Source: Cyathus striatus (Eukaryota; Basidiomycota; Agaricomycetes; Agaricales; Nidulariaceae). Taken from it: 64,000 nucleotides of DNA. The notes beneath the pieces were generated by a model, which did not search any database, was not told where the DNA came from, and was given only the letters and a program-made list of their open reading frames with translations. Both the position numbers and the translations under genes were made by a program. The stretch is from NCBI GenBank assembly GCA_025738555.1, contig JAOVFP010000001.1, forward strand, positions 7,998,001 to 8,062,000, in the 5' to 3' direction. Shown in pieces: positions 59,751 to 64,000 of this stretch. The number at the start of each line of letters is the position of its first letter. Position 1 is the first letter of the stretch.

Positions 59751-60446
59751 TTGAGTGCCACATCATTTTAAAAGTAATATAATCAGTATTGAAATGAGTG
59801 CAAATGATCACTATCTAATATTCTTAAAATGATCACTTTTGAGTGCCCCCATATTCAACTAATACAATAGCCTAGTAATCACAAGTAATGCATAAATAAG
59901 TGCCAATGATTGCCTCATAATATTTCTCAAATGATCACTTTTGAGTGCCTCCATATTATAGTAATATAATAGCCTAGTAATCACAAGTAATATATAAATG
60001 AGTGCCAATGATTGCCTCATAATATTCCTGAAATGATGACTTTTGAGTGCCCCATATTCAACTAATACAATAGCCTGGTAATCAAGTATAACAATTAAAT
60101 GAGTGTCAATGATTGCCACCTAATATCCTCCAAATGATCACTTTTGAGTGCCTCCATATTCAGCTAACACAATAGTCTAGTTATCAGATATAATAATAAA
60201 ATGAGTGCCAATGATCACCACCTAATATTCTTCAAATGATCACTTTTGAGTGCCCCTTTATTCAATAATATTACAGCCCAATAATGAAGTATAATAACTA
60301 AATGAGTGCCAATGATCACCATTACATTACATTCACTCAATATGCCTTATAAAAACAGCACTCAATTTTGCTTGGATAATATGATTACTAGCACTCATAT
60401 TTCTAGGGCAAATGGTGAATAAATTGGCTGACACTTATGAACTTTA

Positions 60447-60783
60447 AGTGTACCCACAGTGGTACTCCATCAGTGCAAGGTGTTCCTCCATCTGGCAAGT
60501 TGACTCCAACAACTCTCCAACATAATCCAAAGTGTGGCACAAGCCAAGTCATAGCTATTTCCAGCACAGATGCATTGTTGAATTATAATCCCCTACTTAC
60601 CTAGTATGTTAATGTCACAATAGACATCACAGCCATGGAATAAGAATGCACAAGTGAATGTAGTTGGAATGTACAGAAGAACAACAATGTCGGGGAAATC
60701 AAATGGCAGACTCACTGGCATGATGCTCTCATCACATGCAACCATTGTTGAGAGGCATCACAAATGACACAGCCACTTGCTTG
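60447..60783. other. Spacer between elements C and D
   Basis: About 340 bases without open frame or repeat that I recognise. Confidence 0.4.
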
Positions 60784-60790
60784 AAAAGAG

Positions 60791-63003
60791 GAGTGGTGTT
60801 AGCCAAAATTATCATAAAAATGTAGTGTTTTATAATTGCCACAATCATAAATAATGATCACCTTATGATTATGCATTTTGAGAGCTTATCCACCTATTAA
60901 TACTAAATCTAATGGTGATCATAAGTGATCATTGGTTATTTTGAATTGAATATTATTACTATAGGTCTATTGCAATTTGGTGATCATATGTGATCATTGG
61001 CTATTTTGAAGTGAATATTACTACTGTAGGTCTATTGTAATATAGTGATCATATGTGATCATTGATGTATTTTGAATTGAATATTACTACTGTAGGTCCA
61101 TTGTAATATGGTGATCATATGTAATCATTAGCTATTTGAAGTGAATATTACTATATTGTAATGTGGTGATCATATGTGATCATTGATATATTTGAATTGA
61201 AAATTATTACATATTGCTATTGTAGTTCATGTCACATTTGTCACGATCTTCCTGCGTGTCACATATTTCCCGCGCTTCACACAATTCCCGCGCATCTCAT
61301 AATTCCCGCGCTCCACATCATTCCCGCACTCTGGATAATTCTGGCACATCATGATTGTCACATATTTCCCACGCGTCATATATTTCCCGTGCACCGCGTT
61401 TGTCACGTTCTTCCTGCGCGTCACGATTGTCACGCTTTAACACACATCATGATTGTCACACATTTATGCCTATCACATGTGATATATTTCCAACATGTCA
61501 TTATTTTTCATGAGTGTCAGCTGTCACATTTTTAGCCTATAATATCATGTAGATTATTTTAACTTTTGTTTATCTAACACAGAGTATAACAATAATAGAT
61601 ATGTGTACTAATTATTGCCTCTTACATATGTGGGGCCAGGGACATAGTTAAGAGGAGGTTTGTGAGGTACCTAAAACTTAACTCTGAACAAGGGAAGCCA
61701 ACCACATGTGCAGTTTCTGGTACATCTGTATCACCATCCAAATTGTCACAGAAGCAGATTAAGTATCTGAAACCACAAAGCTAATTATAAAAATCAGAAT
61801 AAATGAATATGCACTTGTAGAATTGAAGGTTGTAACACAGTATATGACAAATATGATGTTATGGAAGTGTAACAGTAACAAGAAACTAGATTGGAGGATG
61901 TAGAGTGTATATGTAGTTGGAGTCTTAGTCCTATTTAGAGTGTATGATATATTTGGAAATGATATAGTATGCCATGTTTTACAATCAAGACTAGGGATGT
62001 GATAAAATGACAAAATAATAACCATAATGGTTAGTCTAGGTATGAAAGATGATGAGATCATTACAATGGTATTGAAGATTATGGAAACATGTACCAGACA
62101 GAGAAGAATATAGAACCTTGCATGTTTAACACATATGAATGGATAGTGTATAGATGTGATTTCACATTACATCATACTTACACATTACAGCATTTAGATG
62201 ATTATGATTCTTGCATTGGCCATTGATTATACTAATATCTTTAACACACATTACCAAATCACATAACTGCTTACTCTATATGACTACATCATAGTTTTCT
62301 ATGTTTTATTGAAATGGGGAGTTAATCAAAACTATCTTATTGTGTCTCAATGAGTTTCACTTCTACTCACTCTTTTAGTATTAGTATTCATTCTGATATC
62401 TGAAAACTCCATTTTGTACTTCTTTGCACTTTCTTGCTCAGTTGCTGTTATTTACTTACTTTTCTGTTCTTTGGCTTAGTGTTAATTATGACATTGCCTT
62501 CTTATCTTGTTCTCTTTACTGAAGGGCCCCTTTGTCCCAATGTGTGTTAAAGCATGACAATCATGATGTGCAGGAAGAACATGACAAATGCAGTGTGCAG
62601 GAAATATGTGATAATCATGATGCACCGGAATTATCCAGAGCACAGGAATGATGTGGAGCGCGGGAATTGTGTGAAGCGCGGGAAATATGTGACATGCAGG
62701 AAGATCGTGACAAATGTGACATGAACTACAATAGCAATATGTCAATGATCACATATGATCACCACATTACAATATAGTAATATTCACTTCAAATAGCCAA
62801 TGATCACATATGATCACCATATTGCAACCTACAGTAATAATATTCAATTCAAAATAACCAATGATCACTTATGATCACTATTAGATTTAGTATTAATAGG
62901 TGAATAAGCTCTCAAAATGCATAATCATGAAGGTGATCATTATTTATGATTGCAGCAATCATAAAACACTACATTTTTATGATAATTTTAGCTGACACTT
63001 ATG
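60791..63003. mobile_element. Fold-back element D (CATAAG family), 2.2 kb
   Basis: Left end GAGTGGTGTTAGCC, right end (reverse) CATAAGTGTCAGCT, flanked by GAAAAGAG (60783-60790 and 63003-63010). Arms: repeats with GGTGATCATATGTGATCATT (60900-61180 and 62735-62890) and a short CpG-containing array (61230-61450 and 62560-62715). Centre (about 61520-62520) contains the core in reverse orientation and the empty KDZ site. Confidence 0.85.
62152..62295 (-). repeat. Conserved family core, element D
   Basis: Reverse-strand copy of the core, about 75 percent alike by eye. Confidence 0.65.
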
Positions 63004-63010
63004 AAAAGAG

Positions 63011-63354
63011 AAACATTTGAGTTTGAGCTGTGACCCATCTTTCCTCCCTCAGTAACCAGTTACAGTAACCAACCCCACCCCACCCCTGCATTCTCTCTTC
63101 TTCCCTGCTTTGCATGTTATAACTAGAACTCTTTCTTTACAATGACTACTACAACTTTGGATTTTTATTTGGAAGAAGGAAGGAAGGAAAAAACTCCACT
63201 TGAACACTGATCTGACCTTTGCAACTTGGCCAGCACTGATCTCTTACTTCTACCCTATCTTTTGACTCCTGAGACCAGTCTTACAAACAAACATAGAATT
63301 GTATACCATATACTAAGGACACCCACTTGACTCCTATCACTATAACTTACCAAG
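63011..63354 (+). repeat. Host-segment fragment upstream of the Q-rich gene
   Basis: The AACCAGTTACAGTAACCAAC stretch and the following TGCATTCTCTCTTCTTCC correspond to the reverse complement of 25370-25435, placing this as an inverted, CpG-depleted copy of the host segment. Confidence 0.5.
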
Positions 63355-63555
63355 ATGCACCATCCACAAGTGATACAACAACCCCAGCTGCCTCCTCCTA
63401 CCCCCCAGCAGCAACAACAACAACAAGTGCAACAAGTGCAATCCCAGCAAGCTCAGCAACAGGCTATGACCTGCTCAGAACAGTGCTGTCTGCATCTCCT
63501 TGAGATTGAGTGCAAGTAGAGGATGGAAGAGGCAGAAGCATTCAAGTTGACTGAG
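63355..63555 (+). pseudogene. Glutamine-rich gene, first exon, with in-frame TAG
   Basis: ATG 63355 opens MHHPQVIQQPQLPPPTPQQQ and continues Q-rich. TAG at 63517-63519 stands where copy b (25082-25266) has CAG. The exon would end at 63555 before GTGAGT. Related fragments lie at 23640 and 25082. Q-rich tracts often occur in fungal transcription cofactors, but there is no domain to name. Likely a pseudogene. Confidence 0.5.
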
Positions 63556-64000
63556 GTGAGTTTTCATTTGATGTCATCATCATCACTTTCTGTTTTTGCT
63601 TTCTGTTGGCATTGGTGTATGGGAGCTTGGATCTCGGTGGTTTGGTGGGGGGCTGGTAATCTGCTTTGGTGACATGACATGACAGTTGGATAGGGTGTTG
63701 GTATGGGTGTGGTTGTGAGAAGTAGTGGTGCTAGTAACATGCCTATGCCCCTATTTTGGATGGTGATGGTGATGGTAGAATTAGTGAACATGGGGTGAAG
63801 TTACAGTGTGCCATGGTTACCACTTTGCTGCCTGTCTTGTTGTTGAGGGAATCATAGGTGGGGCAGGGAGTGCTACATTTACCACCCCTCTCATCATATC
63901 TGTTGTTGTGTGCTCTGTGTATCCTACCCTTCTTTGAAACCAAGAAGGATCTAGCTCCCTCATCCCCTATCCCACTCTTGAAAGAGTTCTGGTGTGCTAC
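63556..64000 (+). other. Presumed intron or downstream part of the Q-rich gene
   Basis: Starts with a splice donor GTGAGT. Words GGGAGCTTGGATCTC and GATGGTGATGGTGATGG match the reverse strand of 24960-25050. CpG is almost absent. No further exon recognised before the window ends. Confidence 0.35.

Larger units (their letters stand above)
57069..60439. mobile_element. Fold-back element C (CATAAG family), 3.4 kb
   Basis: Left end GAGTGGTGTCAGCC, right end (reverse) CATAAGTGTCAGCC, flanked by AACTTTA at 57062-57068 and 60440-60446. Arms: repeats of about 120 bp with GGCACTCAAAAGTGATCATTT (57170-57740 and 59765-60310), then a CpG-rich array (57770-58330 and 59385-59750; the right one much shorter). 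Centre holds the core and the empty KDZ site. Frames such as the one at 57748-58416 are repeat translations. Confidence 0.85.

Overview
The window looks like a transposon-packed stretch of a basidiomycete (Agaricomycetes-type) fungal genome. The support is: introns of 47-70 nt with GT..AG ends; a KDZ transposase carrying CxC5/CxC6-type cysteine clusters; a Tad1-like LINE with CCHC knuckles, endonuclease, RT and RNase H; a chromodomain Ty3/gypsy element; and fungal host families (APH/AIM9-like phosphotransferase, DUF6533-like membrane protein). No bacterial, tRNA-cluster, rRNA or CRISPR signal was seen. I recognise one probably functional host gene, the phosphotransferase at 985-2513. Almost everything else is mobile DNA or decayed host duplicates.

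Layout. 450-5340: phosphotransferase gene plus a low-coding flank. 5340-7880: nothing recognised. 8345-20370: a Tad1-like LINE (target duplication and poly-A visible), split inside its RNase H domain by a 5.3 kb fold-back element (14045-19391). 20726-28170: a diverged second copy of the left host segment (phosphotransferase pseudogene, Q-rich gene fragments, DUF6533-like gene) carrying an 0.8 kb AT-rich MITE. 28196-37147: a complete but mutated gypsy element with 663-bp LTRs and an extra antisense two-exon gene. 37150-41530: interspersed inverted repeats around a TA-flanked MITE whose centre is a 19-bp minisatellite. 42660-44680: a third, more decayed host segment. 46664-55303: a fold-back element of the same family as 14045-19391, which has itself received a 6.2 kb KDZ transposon (47837-54073) with an 8-bp target duplication. 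57069-60439 and 60791-63003: two more members of that fold-back family. 63000-64000: a CpG-depleted fragment of the Q-rich gene.

The main discovery candidate is the fold-back family. Its four members here (2.2, 3.4, 5.3 and 8.6 kb) share terminal tips close to CATAAGTGTCAGCC, an internal non-coding core, and a layered arm: tip, AT-rich direct repeats rich in TGATCAT, then a CpG-rich array built from TTCCCGCGC, ACGCGTCAC and CACAATTGTCACA words. The repeats differ in sequence between members while the word set is kept. Three members show matching 7-bp (about 8-bp) target duplications, and one insertion interrupts a readable protein domain that resumes exactly on the far side. No transposase with these tips lies in the window. 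The nested KDZ element has different tips, and the empty KDZ site can be read in two sibling elements.

A second theme is mutation. Nearly all in-frame stops in the LINE, gypsy, antisense and KDZ genes are TGA, most of them where arginine (CGA) would be expected. Host-segment copies lose CpG from left to right. This suggests methylation-linked C-to-T decay of repeats. All coordinates and alignments were made by eye.
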